The notes below the pieces were generated by a model. That model searched no databases. It was not told where the DNA came from and saw nothing but the letters and a program-made list of their open reading frames with translations. A DNA stretch of 18,239 nucleotides, taken from contig JAUQQB010000009.1 of assembly GCA_030550075.1 (NCBI GenBank), forward strand, positions 1-18,239, written 5' to 3'. Shown piece after piece: positions 8,822 through 15,905 of this stretch. The DNA is from Chloroflexota bacterium. Lineage in GTDB: Bacteria; Chloroflexota; Anaerolineae; Thermoflexales; Thermoflexaceae. The first letter of the stretch is position 1, and every line of letters starts with the position of its first letter. Both the position numbers and the translations under genes were made by a program.

Positions 8822-8996
8822 CCGTCAACCGCGGTGTGAGCTCCATTCCCCTCAGTTCCAAATCGGGAAGCTTTTGAGGGCCGAGGCAGAGCCCGCGGCC
8901 CCTGCTTCAATTCCTAAGAAATCCTTTCCCCTAATCTCACGGCCCAGGAAACGCATGAAAGTTAAGCATTCGTGATGCCAACGCTATCATAAACCT

Positions 8997-9138
8997 TAGG
9001 ACTTGCGCAGTTCGTTTCCCATGGGGGCAAGGATTTTTCTCCCCCCTCCCCACGGCCCTTTGGGCTGTGGGGAGGGGGGAGAAAGGGGGGTGGGGCCATT
9101 CCGTTCCACCTTTAGAGCTTTCGACTGCGTAACTCCTA
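8997..9138 (+). mobile_element. MITE-like element, copy 1 (142 bp, target duplication AACCT)
   Basis: The left end TAGGACTTGCGCAGT and the reverse complement of the right end TAGGAGTTACGCAGT match at 13 of 15 positions. The element is flanked by perfect 5-bp duplications AACCT at 8992-8996 and 9139-9143. Inside, a 23-bp arm (9036-9058) pairs with 9062-9084 across a 3-nt loop, with one G-U wobble. There is no room for a transposase, so it is non-autonomous. A second copy lies at 15906-16047 in the same orientation, differing at only 5 of 142 positions. It inserted 10 nt upstream of the ribosome site of the beta-helix gene. The 175 bases between cas3 and this element hold nothing I recognise. 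Confidence 0.88.
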
Positions 9139-9148
9139 AACCTAATAC

Positions 9149-9247
9149 AGGAGGCCCATATGCACGATCGATTCTTTCCAAGAGATTCTGGCAAGGTTTC
9201 CCGCGCCAGCCATCCGACTGGTTGCAGCGCTGCTTGCGGGCGCTCTA
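9149..9247 (+). other. Ribosome site, start codon and frameshifted signal-peptide N-terminus of the beta-helix gene
   Basis: AGGAGG at 9149-9154 lies 5 nt before ATG 9160, the best ribosome site in this stretch. From that ATG the frame reads MHDRFFPRDSG and does not join the downstream gene. Removing one base within TTCTTTCC (about 9173-9179) gives MHDRFFQEILARFPAPAIRL, then VAALLAGALMVLFALMGLA, which is a continuous signal peptide running into the 9248 frame. The simplest reading is a one-base insertion or a sequencing error that separates the native start from the gene body. Confidence 0.6.
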
Positions 9248-10612
9248 ATGGTTCTGTTTGCGCTCATGGGGTTGGCCTCCCATCATTCAGATTCAGCGCG
9301 CGCAGCGCCGGCCATACGTTATGTCTCTCCGGCAGGAACCGATACGGGAGATTGCTCCAGTGCCGCTTCTCCGTGCCGCACGCTCCAATACGCTGTTGAT
9401 CAGTCCAATCCCGGCGACGAAATCCGGGTCGCCACAGGCATTTACACAGATATTACGGCTCGCCATGAGGTAACTCAGATTGTCTACATCAGTCTCCCCT
9501 TGACGTTAATCGGCGGGTTCTCCCCGGATTTCACGATTCGGGATCCCGATGCGTATCCCACCACCCTGGATCCACAGGGTCAAACGCGAGCCATTTTCAT
9601 TCGGGGCCTCTTCTCCGTGACCATAGACGGCTTTCGCTTCGTGAATGGAGCAGGGATCAGCCAGGGAGGCGCCATGCGGGTCATTTCCGCCTCTCTTCAC
9701 CTTCGAAACGTCCACTTCGAGCACAATCGGACAACTTCGCTGCCCTTTTTCGACAATCCACTGGGGGGAGCCCTGTTTGTAAATGGCGCATTTCTGGTGT
9801 CTATAGAGAACAGCGTGTTTGCTTATAATTGGACCGGAATCAGTGGGGGCGGCAGCTGGATTGGAGCGGATCGTATCATCATCCGCCGCACTCAATGGTA
9901 CGGGAATCGCGCCGCTGCGGCCTCAGCAGCCTCAGTACGCGGAAATGAAATCCATGTCATGGAAAGTATTTTTTACGGCAATTCCTCTTCATTTGCCGGA
10001 TCGATTGGCATCCATGGAAACAAAATAACCATAGAGAACAGCATTTTTACGAGCAACACTTCTGATTATGGCGCTTCCGTTGTGGCAGGAGCGCCGGAGG
10101 CAATCCTCATCAACAACATCCTGGCCCACAATATCAGCCAGCGCGGCGGGGCCTTCAGCCTTTTCACTGGAACTGCCCATCTGATCCACAATACGTTTTT
10201 CAACAACCAGAACGCGGCGATCGATGCCTTTGGGGGAACGCTGTATCTCACCAACACGATCATTGCCTCCCACACCGTGGGAATTACCCGAACGACGCCC
10301 CCCAACCCAATCTATGTATTCACCGACAGCGTTCTCTGGCATAACGTGGATCGCGTGGCAAGCGATATAACCGGTATCGTCCGCCAGCGCGACCGACACG
10401 GCGATCCCCGGTTTGTAAACCCGGAAGCCATGGACTTCCATCTGCAACCCGGATCCGCAGCCATTAACACCGGCATCCCAACCTGGGTGAATCGGGATAT
10501 AGATGGAGATCTTCGACCTCAGAGCATCATGCCCGATATTGGGGCCGACGAGGTTCCCGGGATCCCCATTTTCTCACATTATCTCCCGCTTATACTGAAG
10601 GAATTCCGTTAA
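9248..10612 (+). CDS. Secreted right-handed beta-helix protein with choice-of-anchor Q-like end
   Basis: 454 residues from the first in-frame ATG. The true N-terminus is probably 29 residues longer (start 9160) once a frameshift near 9175 is repaired. The hydrophobic run VAALLAGALMVLFALMGLA and the SARAAP cleavage-like site indicate export. The body begins YVSPAGTDTGDCSSAASPC, the usual entry to surface parallel beta-helix proteins, then shows repeating Asn-rich turns (NSVFAYN, SIFYGNSS, NSIFTSNTS, NNILAHN, NTFFNNQ) that stack into a solenoid. Near the end, INTGIPTWVNRDIDGDLRP and PDIGADE are the choice-of-anchor Q signature. The C-terminus YLPLILKEFR resembles a tail common on exported Chloroflexota proteins. 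The gene has no evident CRISPR role and sits between the two MITE copies. The ligand or enzymatic activity is unknown; no pectate-lyase catalytic residues are obvious. Confidence 0.8.
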   Translation: MVLFALMGLASHHSDSARAAPAIRYVSPAGTDTGDCSSAASPCRTLQYAVDQSNPGDEIRVATGIYTDITARHEVTQIVYISLPLTLIGGFSPDFTIRDPDAYPTTLDPQGQTRAIFIRGLFSVTIDGFRFVNGAGISQGGAMRVISASLHLRNVHFEHNRTTSLPFFDNPLGGALFVNGAFLVSIENSVFAYNWTGISGGGSWIGADRIIIRRTQWYGNRAAAASAASVRGNEIHVMESIFYGNSSSFAGSIGIHGNKITIENSIFTSNTSDYGASVVAGAPEAILINNILAHNISQRGGAFSLFTGTAHLIHNTFFNNQNAAIDAFGGTLYLTNTIIASHTVGITRTTPPNPIYVFTDSVLWHNVDRVASDITGIVRQRDRHGDPRFVNPEAMDFHLQPGSAAINTGIPTWVNRDIDGDLRPQSIMPDIGADEVPGIPIFSHYLPLILKEFR

Positions 10613-10719
10613 CCAGGCTGATGGCGAATTCCTGTGGCTCTCCACGGGTTCAAGTCATGCGTTGAAGCCCATGGGTTCCCAAGAAGTCAATTCCGTGTTC
10701 CATCTTGCATCTTGCTGAT

Positions 10720-10768
10720 AAAAAAAGGGCCGGGAAGATCCGATGGGTCTTCCCGGCCCCTCATTTTT
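10720..10768. terminator. Bidirectional intrinsic terminator
   Basis: GGGCCGGGAAGA (10727-10738) pairs perfectly with TCTTCCCGGCCC (10748-10759) around a 9-nt loop. Seven A precede it (10720-10726) and five T follow (10764-10768), so it can stop transcription from both sides: the beta-helix gene on the plus strand and the small Trp-rich gene on the minus strand. A smaller perfect hairpin, CCCCATG-CGT-CATGGGG, sits at 10812-10828. Confidence 0.87.
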
Positions 10769-10833
10769 GCAGACCTCCTCACCTCCCTGGATCATCTATC
10801 GTTTTCCACGTCCCCATGCGTCATGGGGATCCA

Positions 10834-11130
10834 TCAAAGGAGCTCCTGGATGAGATCCGGCAGGCTATCTTGCAGCCATTCCACCAGAAGCTCCTTGAGA
10901 AGATGGATGGCTGCGCGGAGGGAAGCCTTAAGGAACCAGCGCAGCCACCGTGCGATCACGGGTTTCCCAGCCTGAGCCCATCGGCGCAGACTGGAAAACC
11001 ACTCCCGAATCCATCGGCCAGACAGGCGACAGATCCGGGCTGCCCGGGACGCTGACCAGCTGCACAGCCAGCGACCCAGGCTGACGAGGCCCCAGGCCCC
11101 GGCGGACAGCTTGCCTATCCGCATGGGCAT
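10834..11130 (-). CDS. Small Trp- and Arg-rich amphipathic protein, unknown function
   Basis: A 98-aa minus-strand frame starting MPMRIGKLSAGAWGLVSLGR. I do not recognise the family. Nine tryptophans and many arginines are spread over predicted amphipathic helices (RWIREWFSSLRRWAQ; ARWLRWFLKASLRAAIHLLK; ELLVEWLQDSLPDLIQELL), suggesting a peripheral membrane or nucleic-acid associated peptide. Its stop is followed by a hairpin and then by a strong terminator with a T run on this strand, which supports a real minus-strand transcript. Against it, no good ribosome site precedes the ATG, and three TGA codons lie in frame within 31 nt upstream, separating it from a short frame (11158-11322) that does have a strong ribosome site. 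It may therefore be the distal part of a broken gene. Confidence 0.42.
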   Translation of the reverse strand: MPMRIGKLSAGAWGLVSLGRWLCSWSASRAARICRLSGRWIREWFSSLRRWAQAGKPVIARWLRWFLKASLRAAIHLLKELLVEWLQDSLPDLIQELL

Positions 11131-11157
11131 GCCGGCTCGTCAACGTCACGCTGCCGG

Positions 11158-11322
11158 TCAGGAGGAAGCCCGACCCGGCACGAGGTCGGAGCGCTCGCGC
11201 TCCGGGGAGCCAATCGGACGGCTCCCAGCGCCCCATTCCCCCCACGCCTGGCGAGAATGGGGCTCGCGGGCTGGAATCCCTCGGGAGTCCAGCCTGAAGA
11301 GAGCTTCCGAAGTCTTATTCAT
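11158..11322 (-). CDS. Short ORF with strong ribosome site, in frame with the small Trp-rich ORF
   Basis: 54 codons beginning MNKTSEALFRLDSRG. AAAAGGAGG lies 7 nt before the ATG (minus strand, around 11330-11338), the strongest minus-strand ribosome site in this gap. The product is Arg/Ser/Pro-rich and not recognised. The underlying DNA is mostly stem-loops, which suggests the coding signal may be secondary: either a leader peptide, or the N-terminus of the 98-aa protein interrupted by an inserted repeat-rich segment. It ends in TGA, followed in the same frame by two more TGA codons before the 98-aa ORF. Confidence 0.35.
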   Translation of the reverse strand: MNKTSEALFRLDSRGIPAREPHSRQAWGEWGAGSRPIGSPERERSDLVPGRASS

Positions 11323-11476
11323 CCGTTTTCCTCCTTTTGAGGAATTCGGATTGGTCCCTGTATTTTCTCCATACAGCCTGATGGCTGCCGGAGAAAGACA
11401 GGCACCCTCACCATGGCGCAGCCGTCATGCCTCACCGCGAGATTCGGCACGGCGTCCGAGCCGATCGGAAGCTCGG
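11171..11476 (-). ncRNA. Candidate structured leader or small RNA: seven consecutive stem-loops
   Basis: Read along the plus strand, these arms pair in order: CGACC/GGTCG (11171-11188), GGAGCGC/GCGCTCC (11188-11203), GGGAGCC/GGCTCCC (11205-11226), GCCCCATT/AATGGGGC (11230-11263), CTGGAATCCC/GGGAGTCCAG (11271-11292, one mismatch), a long composite hairpin at 11353-11406 (GGT/ACC, CCTGT/ACAGG, TTCTCC/GGAGAA, CAGCC/GGCTG), and CCGAGC/GCTCGG (11456-11476). The composite hairpin lies just upstream of a strong minus-strand ribosome site, the position of a regulatory leader. I do not match it to a known riboswitch class. Strand is inferred from the ribosome site and downstream terminator. Confidence 0.35.
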
Positions 11477-11512
11477 CTGATTAAGTTGTTAAGGTTCGCT
11501 CCTGCTTAGGAC

Positions 11513-11541
11513 AAGCTAACACCTTTGTTGCTCTTCGTCAA
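11513..11541 (-). promoter_or_regulatory. Possible promoter for the small minus-strand unit
   Basis: On the minus strand TTGACG (11541-11536) and TAGCTT (11518-11513) are separated by 17 nt. The -35 is one base from consensus and the -10 is poor. It would place a transcript start near 11505, about 180 nt before the ribosome site at 11330-11338, leaving the structured leader inside the transcript. Confidence 0.3.
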
Positions 11542-11602
11542 GCCTGCCGAGCCCACAACGACGCAACCGGATTCCCGAGAATGGCCGTGGTTCGAAGGAG
11601 GG

Positions 11603-11657
11603 AAGGGAAAACCGGATGCGCTCGTTGATCCGGCAAGATCGCATCCGATTTTCCCTT
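11603..11657 (-). terminator. Stem-loop terminator of the beta-propeller lipoprotein gene
   Basis: AAGGGAAAACCGGATGCG (11603-11620) pairs with CGCATCCGATTTTCCCTT (11640-11657), 18 positions with a single wobble/mismatch, around a 19-nt loop. It lies about 70 nt past the stop of the minus-strand lipoprotein gene. The T-rich end of the stem resembles an intrinsic terminator, although the T run is within the stem. Confidence 0.6.
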
Positions 11658-11725
11658 TGTGATTTTCAGTTTTCAGAAAACCCATGATCCAGGCGAGCTG
11701 GTCAGCCATCGCCGGCCCAGCCGGC

Positions 11726-13861
11726 TCACCTCACTCCCCATATCTCCATCACGCCCTCCGCACCGCCCAGGATCACCCACTTTCCTTCCGGATCTACTTC
11801 CATCCACACCGGTGAATAAGAAAGCGGCTTCTCCCAAATTAGCCGCCGGGCGTCCACATCAAACGCCCGCAACCACCCTCCTCGGAAGAACCAGAACGTC
11901 ACCTGCCGTTCGGAGCGAACCGCGCGGACTCGCTGAACGATCGCCAGGAATTGTCCCGTATCCGGAATCCGCCAGATCCCGGTGATGCGCGCATCCTTTC
12001 GATCATCCAGCGTAAAACTCCTCATGGGTGGTCCCGGCCAGGCAATATCCAGCCTCTTTGTCGGGATTTCAATGAGAGCGAGGTTTCGATCCGGCCACCA
12101 GCGAGCCCTCGCCAGAGGATCATCCAGGTCCAACCGTGCCAGAAGCTGACCATCCGGCACGTGGAGAACGTGAGCGAATCCCCGTGGCCCGCTGGCCCTG
12201 AGATGCACCACGAGAAAGTCGGAAGACCACTCGAGATCCTGGATCTCGCCGGCGAATTCCGGTTTCCGGATTGTGTGCCGGATGTTTCCTTCGTGATCCA
12301 GCAACCAGATTGTGTCCCCTTCAAACTGGGTGGTCACCGCGATCCATTCGGGCGAGACGGCTCCGATCAGCCTGGATCGGAGCGATACGGGCAGCGCGCG
12401 CCGCCAGAGAGGCTTTTCCTGTCCCACCGCCCCCAGCAACACCTCATTGTGTCCTATGCCAATCAGGCCCCGCCCTTGCGCATCCCGACCGATCCATTTC
12501 ACACTCTGGGTTTCCACATATCCCAGCGTCCGCAATTCTAAATCCATGAAGTGCAGGCTTCCGCCGCGGATCCCAGCTGCGATCCATTGGCCATTCGGAT
12601 CCGCCCATAGCGACTCAATCGGGCCCCGGGCCTCCGTGTATCGGGCGAGTCCAGTCTTTAAATTCAAAACGACAATATCCGCATATGACGATGGTCCTGC
12701 CAGAACCAGGAGCCGATCCTTCCAGATCGGCACCGCGCGTGATGTGGGAAGATCATAACGCCTCTGAATTTGCTCGCGATTGTCCAAAGAAATGACCTCC
12801 AAACGGTTCAGGCTAAGCAAATACAACCGCCTCCTCCTCTCATCCAGATGCACACGCGTCGAAGGACGGTCGCCATGCAGGTGCAGAACGTGCTCTTCCT
12901 GATCCCATGGGAACACCAGCACCTGATTGGTCCCTCCCGGGCGCGCCCGGATCACCATATATGACTCGGTGGCCTCGAGCTCCTCCACATCGAAATACTT
13001 CATCCTCCGGATGATCTCGGAATGACCCTCCACCAGATCCAGGCGCAGAACCAGAACATCATCCCCTTTCCCCACGAGGGCGTATCGCCCATGAGGATGC
13101 AACGCCGCTGCCGTTGGGCGTGTCATCGGAAGCGTAAACGTCAGCACAACCTTACCGGCCAACACATCCCACACAGATCCACGACCCATCGAATCCACCG
13201 CCAGCGCCAACCGCCCATTCTCCGTCAGGGCACCCCCGTAGTCTTTCTGGGGAAAGCCAGCAACCGGCGGGGAAATTGGACGACCAATTTCCCATGTCCG
13301 CAAGCTGTCCGCCAGCATAACAACCTGCCGCCCCTCCGCATCCAGAAAGGCCAGCGATCGAATTTCCATGGGCATCCGGGTCTCCGCCTGGATCTCGCCA
13401 GTGGTGAGATCCACAACGCGCAACGTTCCATCCCGAGTGCCCACCACCGCCGCTTTCTGATCGCTTCGGACTGCAAAGGCAGTAGGGAATTCCGTGTCCG
13501 CGGGGAGAGGAATGAATCGAATGGTCTTCAGATCAGCAGCTGAAAGCAAAGCCAGCCCCCCAGGGGTGAGAGCCACATGCATGTCCGTGCCTGTACGGAT
13601 GTCTCGAAATAGCAACCATTGGGCCCGCCAGATGGGGACGAGGCGATCTGTGTTCTGAGAAGAGATCCTCTCAACATCCTCAGGAACCGGGCTGCCATGG
13701 CCCGGCAATGCTGGCGTGGGGGTAGGCAACGGAATCGTCGGCCGGACTTCCGGGGTCGGGGAGAAAATCCCGGGAACCGGAGTCGGTGTCGAACGCGGGC
13801 GACACGCCGCCAAGCCCGTCAGCAGAACCAGGATCAATCCAAGCGTCCACAGCTTTCTCAT
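11726..13861 (-). CDS. Lipoprotein with WD40-like beta-propeller repeats
   Basis: A 711-aa protein. The start is set at 13861 because GGGAGG lies 5 nt upstream and MRKLWTLGLILVLLTGLAAC is a textbook lipoprotein signal with lipobox LAAC and C20 as the lipidated residue; a longer frame to 13900 adds 13 residues before it with no purpose. Residues about 21-55 are a Thr/Pro linker (STPTPVPG, PTIPLPTPTPALPG). The rest consists of beta-propeller-like repeats: TLRVVDLTTGEIQ, GRGSVWDVLAGKVVLTF, and the last repeat PEGKWVILGGAEGVMEIWGV. It is probably anchored outside the cytoplasmic membrane; the partner is unknown. It is transcribed against cas4 from a divergent start and has its own hairpin terminator. 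It has no known CRISPR function and is probably cargo. Confidence 0.8.
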   Translation of the reverse strand: MRKLWTLGLILVLLTGLAACRPRSTPTPVPGIFSPTPEVRPTIPLPTPTPALPGHGSPVPEDVERISSQNTDRLVPIWRAQWLLFRDIRTGTDMHVALTPGGLALLSAADLKTIRFIPLPADTEFPTAFAVRSDQKAAVVGTRDGTLRVVDLTTGEIQAETRMPMEIRSLAFLDAEGRQVVMLADSLRTWEIGRPISPPVAGFPQKDYGGALTENGRLALAVDSMGRGSVWDVLAGKVVLTFTLPMTRPTAAALHPHGRYALVGKGDDVLVLRLDLVEGHSEIIRRMKYFDVEELEATESYMVIRARPGGTNQVLVFPWDQEEHVLHLHGDRPSTRVHLDERRRRLYLLSLNRLEVISLDNREQIQRRYDLPTSRAVPIWKDRLLVLAGPSSYADIVVLNLKTGLARYTEARGPIESLWADPNGQWIAAGIRGGSLHFMDLELRTLGYVETQSVKWIGRDAQGRGLIGIGHNEVLLGAVGQEKPLWRRALPVSLRSRLIGAVSPEWIAVTTQFEGDTIWLLDHEGNIRHTIRKPEFAGEIQDLEWSSDFLVVHLRASGPRGFAHVLHVPDGQLLARLDLDDPLARARWWPDRNLALIEIPTKRLDIAWPGPPMRSFTLDDRKDARITGIWRIPDTGQFLAIVQRVRAVRSERQVTFWFFRGGWLRAFDVDARRLIWEKPLSYSPVWMEVDPEGKWVILGGAEGVMEIWGVR

Positions 13862-14317
13862 CTGAACCTCCCGTGGAAAGGAATTAGTGCTTCCATCCAA
13901 ATTCTTTTTGAGGATCTCGAATGGTGAAGGCCAACGCTCTCCTGAGTCCCCCTCTCCACATCCCCAGGGCCGTGGGGAGGGGAGAGAAAAAGTATGCGGA
14001 GCAAAGCAAGCCAGGCTCCTTCAGTGTCCGGCTCGCCCCCAGCCTTTAAGGAGCCAAAACGAAAAATCAAATCTGGATGAAGCGTTCGAAGCCAGAATAT
14101 GGAGAGCAACCCTCTCCTTTCATGATGATAGCCATTGACCCCCGTTGAGACCTCCGAAGTATACCGGATCCTGAGCCCGTCTTTCCCGGATCGCTCCTTC
14201 CGGTCCAGGCCGGATGATGATCCAGAGAAAACCGGAAGCGGGCGAAGCGGGCTGCGATTAAAATCAAACAGACGGGAGTTGCAATTTCCATGCAGGAATC
14301 TGCCACAGGAGGTCAGG
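13862..14317. other. 456-bp divergent intergenic region with GC hairpin
   Basis: Non-coding gap between the lipoprotein (minus) and cas4 (plus). At about 13949-13987 an imperfect hairpin (CTCTCC-TCCCCA against TGGGGAGGGGAGAG) resembles the core of the 142-bp MITE but has neither the terminal repeats nor a target duplication, so it could be a decayed relative or an unrelated GC hairpin. A small inverted repeat CTTCCGGT/ACCGGAAG lies at 14197-14238. The open frame from 14135 into cas4 does not look like protein. I see no convincing promoter. Confidence 0.45.
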
Positions 14318-14884
14318 GTGACAGAGGAACAGGAGGAGGACCTGCGAGATCTGCTCCGCCAGGCGGCGCGCCTCAGCGATGATGAATTCGAACGGCTGAA
14401 GCGGGGTGGACTCCAGCTGAATTACCTGCGGGTATGCCCACGCAAGCTCTGGCTGTTCGCCCATCAGGTGCGCCTGGAAGCCGATGCGGAGGCGGTGGCC
14501 CTGGGGCGCCTCACCCACGAGCGGGCTTACCGGAATCGGCCCCGGCGGAGCCTGCTCCTGGAGAACCTCATCGCCATCGATGTCCTCGAGGACGAGGGCA
14601 CCGTGCTCGAGGTCAAGCACGCCCCGACCTTCGTCGAGGCCGCCCGCCTGCAGCTGCGATACTATCTCTACTTCCTGTGGCGCCGGGGTGTGACGCTCCG
14701 TGGGGAACTGCGCTTCCCCCGTCAGCGGCGACGAGAGGTGGTGGAGCTGGATGCCGCAGCCATCGCGGAGGTGGAAGCAGCACTGGAGGAGGCGGCGCGC
14801 ATCGTCGCCCTCCCCACCCCGCCGGCCGCCGCCTGGATGCCGGCATGCCGCCGATGCGCCTATGCGCCGCTGTGCTGGGGATAA
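14318..14884 (+). CDS. cas4: Cas4 exonuclease for CRISPR adaptation
   Basis: A 188-aa protein starting at GTG 14318, chosen because AGGAGG at 14307-14312 gives 5-nt spacing; the longer frame from 14135 adds 61 residues unlike Cas4. It has the full Cas4 layout: the first Fe-S cysteine in LRVCPRKLWLFAHQ, the nuclease His in LGRLTHERAY, the RecB-type core IAIDVLEDEG then LEVKH (Asp and Glu-x-Lys), QLRYYLYFL (motif QhxxY), and the C-terminal cluster CRRCAYAPLC. Cas4 trims prespacers at the PAM side and fixes their orientation with Cas1-Cas2 (family knowledge). cas4 usually abuts cas1; here a 71-aa gene, a nucleotidyltransferase and two mobile elements intervene over 1.2 kb. No residue appears lost. 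Confidence 0.9.
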   Translation: MTEEQEEDLRDLLRQAARLSDDEFERLKRGGLQLNYLRVCPRKLWLFAHQVRLEADAEAVALGRLTHERAYRNRPRRSLLLENLIAIDVLEDEGTVLEVKHAPTFVEAARLQLRYYLYFLWRRGVTLRGELRFPRQRRREVVELDAAAIAEVEAALEEAARIVALPTPPAAAWMPACRRCAYAPLCWG

Positions 14885-14925
14885 CCAGAGGCTGTGCCTA
14901 AGGCCCGAAGGACAAAGGAGGCAGG

Positions 14926-15141
14926 ATGATCCGCGATCCTAAAACCTGGGAGGAGTTTGAAGCGTCCTGGCAGCGGAATAACCCTCCGGACCTGAATCGC
15001 CATCTGCAGATCTTCGAAAACCTAATGGAAATCGCCCGCGCTCTCGGCGCATGGCCGCCCGCAGATCCGCTGACCGGGATCGAGGTCGATCTCCAGATCG
15101 CTCAAGGGATTAATCAAGATGTCCGCCTCCCTTCTGAATAA
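14926..15141 (+). CDS. Small conserved-looking protein preceding a nucleotidyltransferase
   Basis: 71 aa, starting MIRDPKTWEEFEASW. AAAGGAGG lies 4-5 nt before the ATG, an excellent ribosome site. The protein is acidic and helical, with the closing segment ADPLTGIEVDLQIAQGIN. I recall small proteins of this shape beside nucleotidyltransferase genes but cannot name a family. It starts 41 nt after cas4, so it is probably co-transcribed, and it overlaps the nucleotidyltransferase start by 23 nt, so the two are coupled. By position it could be the antitoxin or partner of an MNT/AbiEii-like pair; that is inference. Confidence 0.65.
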   Translation: MIRDPKTWEEFEASWQRNNPPDLNRHLQIFENLMEIARALGAWPPADPLTGIEVDLQIAQGINQDVRLPSE

Positions 15142-15571
15142 GCTGGCCCGGGCGCTGGATCAGATAGATCTGCCCTATATGATCATCGGCGGGCAGGCCG
15201 TATTGTTATATGGCGAGCCCCGCCTGACACGGGATGTGGATATTACGCTGGCAGCCACCCCGGAGGACCTCCACCGCCTCTGGCATGTGGTTCGGGAAGT
15301 CCGACTGCACCCTCTGGTGGAGGATCCGGAGGCCTTCGCGCGGCAAACATGGGTATTGCCAGCCCTGGATGAGGCGAGCGGATTGCGGGTGGATTTCGTG
15401 TTCTCCTGGACTCCCTATGAGCGCGAAGCGATCGCCCGGGCACGGGCTGTTCCAGTGCTCGGATATCCCGTTCGCTTCGCTGCGCCGGAAGATGGGATCA
15501 TCCACAAGGCCATCGCGGGCCGCCCCCGCGACTGGGAGGATACCGGGGGATCCTCAGGAAGCAAACGGTAG
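15119..15571 (+). CDS. Nucleotidyltransferase-fold protein (AbiEii/MNT-like), frameshifted C-terminus
   Basis: 150 residues as read. IIGGQAVLLYGEPRLTRDVD contains the nucleotidyltransferase signature GG-x9-12-DhD, with the paired Asp at the end; a third acidic residue is likely in LRVDFVFSW. HKAIAGRPRDWED is the usual late motif (K-x-xAGRxRDxED), after which family members continue with a helical tail. Here a run of five G at 15545-15549 throws the frame, and the protein ends in the foreign sequence TGGSSGSKR. Reading six G instead restores about 40 more residues to 15693. Such enzymes transfer nucleotides to protein or RNA and are often toxins paired with a small partner (family knowledge). 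It overlaps the upstream 71-aa gene by 23 nt. Likely inactive or altered if the frameshift is real; the catalytic half is intact. Confidence 0.75.
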   Translation: MSASLLNKLARALDQIDLPYMIIGGQAVLLYGEPRLTRDVDITLAATPEDLHRLWHVVREVRLHPLVEDPEAFARQTWVLPALDEASGLRVDFVFSWTPYEREAIARARAVPVLGYPVRFAAPEDGIIHKAIAGRPRDWEDTGGSSGSKR

Positions 15572-15693
15572 ATGTGGAAATGATTCGACGCTGGCTGCGT
15601 GCGTTTTCTGAGGCGTTGGGGCGAGATCTCCTGAGCCCCTTCGAGGAAATCTGGGTAGCGGAGTCCTCTCCCTCTACGGCCGATTCCAGTTAA
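15550..15693 (+). pseudogene. Out-of-frame C-terminal tail of the nucleotidyltransferase
   Basis: In the +2-shifted frame after the G run the sequence reads ILRKQTVDVEMIRRWLRAFS and ends EEIWVAESS-PSTADSS with TAA at 15691-15693. This is a sensible helical C-terminus for the gene and not for any other, showing that the frame was intact recently or that one G was lost in sequencing. Confidence 0.7.
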
Positions 15694-15704
15694 GGAGGGA
15701 CCCA

Positions 15705-15767
15705 ATGGCCATGCCTCATCGCCTTCCGCCTCCACGATCCTTTCAACTGCAAAGCGAGGAAAGGTAA
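15705..15767 (+). CDS. Very short ORF with good ribosome site, possible gene stub
   Basis: GGAGG at 15694-15698 lies 6 nt before ATG 15705, which opens 20 codons (MAMPHRLPPPRSFQLQSEER) ending in TAA, 8 nt before the inverted-repeat element at 15776. It may be the 5' stub of a gene that the element interrupted, or chance. No family is recognisable. Confidence 0.25.
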   Translation: MAMPHRLPPPRSFQLQSEER

Positions 15768-15775
15768 AGATAAAA

Positions 15776-15900
15776 GTAACCATTCAGCCGTTCTCCCGCA
15801 ATGCCTATACGGATATAGACGGTTTCCTCGTGGGGGCTTTTGGGGCCCTTCCGCCGCTTCGCGGGAGCTCCGAATGGAATGTGGCTGGCTGAATAGTTAC
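15776..15900. mobile_element. Second inverted-repeat element (125 bp, MITE-like)
   Basis: GTAACCATTCAGCC at 15776-15789 and GGCTGAATAGTTAC at 15887-15900 are inverted repeats with 13 of 14 matching. The interior has no ORF of note. The termini are unrelated to those of the 142-bp element. No clear target duplication is visible on its flanks, and only one copy is present in this window. Its right end abuts the AGAGA duplication of MITE copy 2, so the two elements are adjacent. Confidence 0.6.
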
Positions 15901-15905
15901 AGAGA

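Noticed and set aside
9036..9084. The GC hairpin downstream of cas3 as a plain terminator
   Set aside because: It is the core of a 142-bp unit with inverted ends and target duplications, found twice; terminator activity would be secondary.
11131..11160. Selenocysteine readthrough at three in-frame TGA codons between the small ORFs
   Set aside because: Three TGA in 24 nt, no conserved Cys context and no recognisable SECIS; stops or a break are simpler.
11111..11509. 132-aa plus-strand ORF
   Set aside because: Arg/Ser/Pro-rich, no ribosome site, covers the stem-loop cluster and opposes the better minus-strand signals.
14135..14317. 61-residue N-terminal extension of Cas4
   Set aside because: Unlike any Cas4 N-terminus; GTG at 14318 has a strong ribosome site.
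15776..15900. IS66-type derivative based on GTAA termini
   Set aside because: No matching 8-bp duplication on the flanks and only one copy; family left unassigned.
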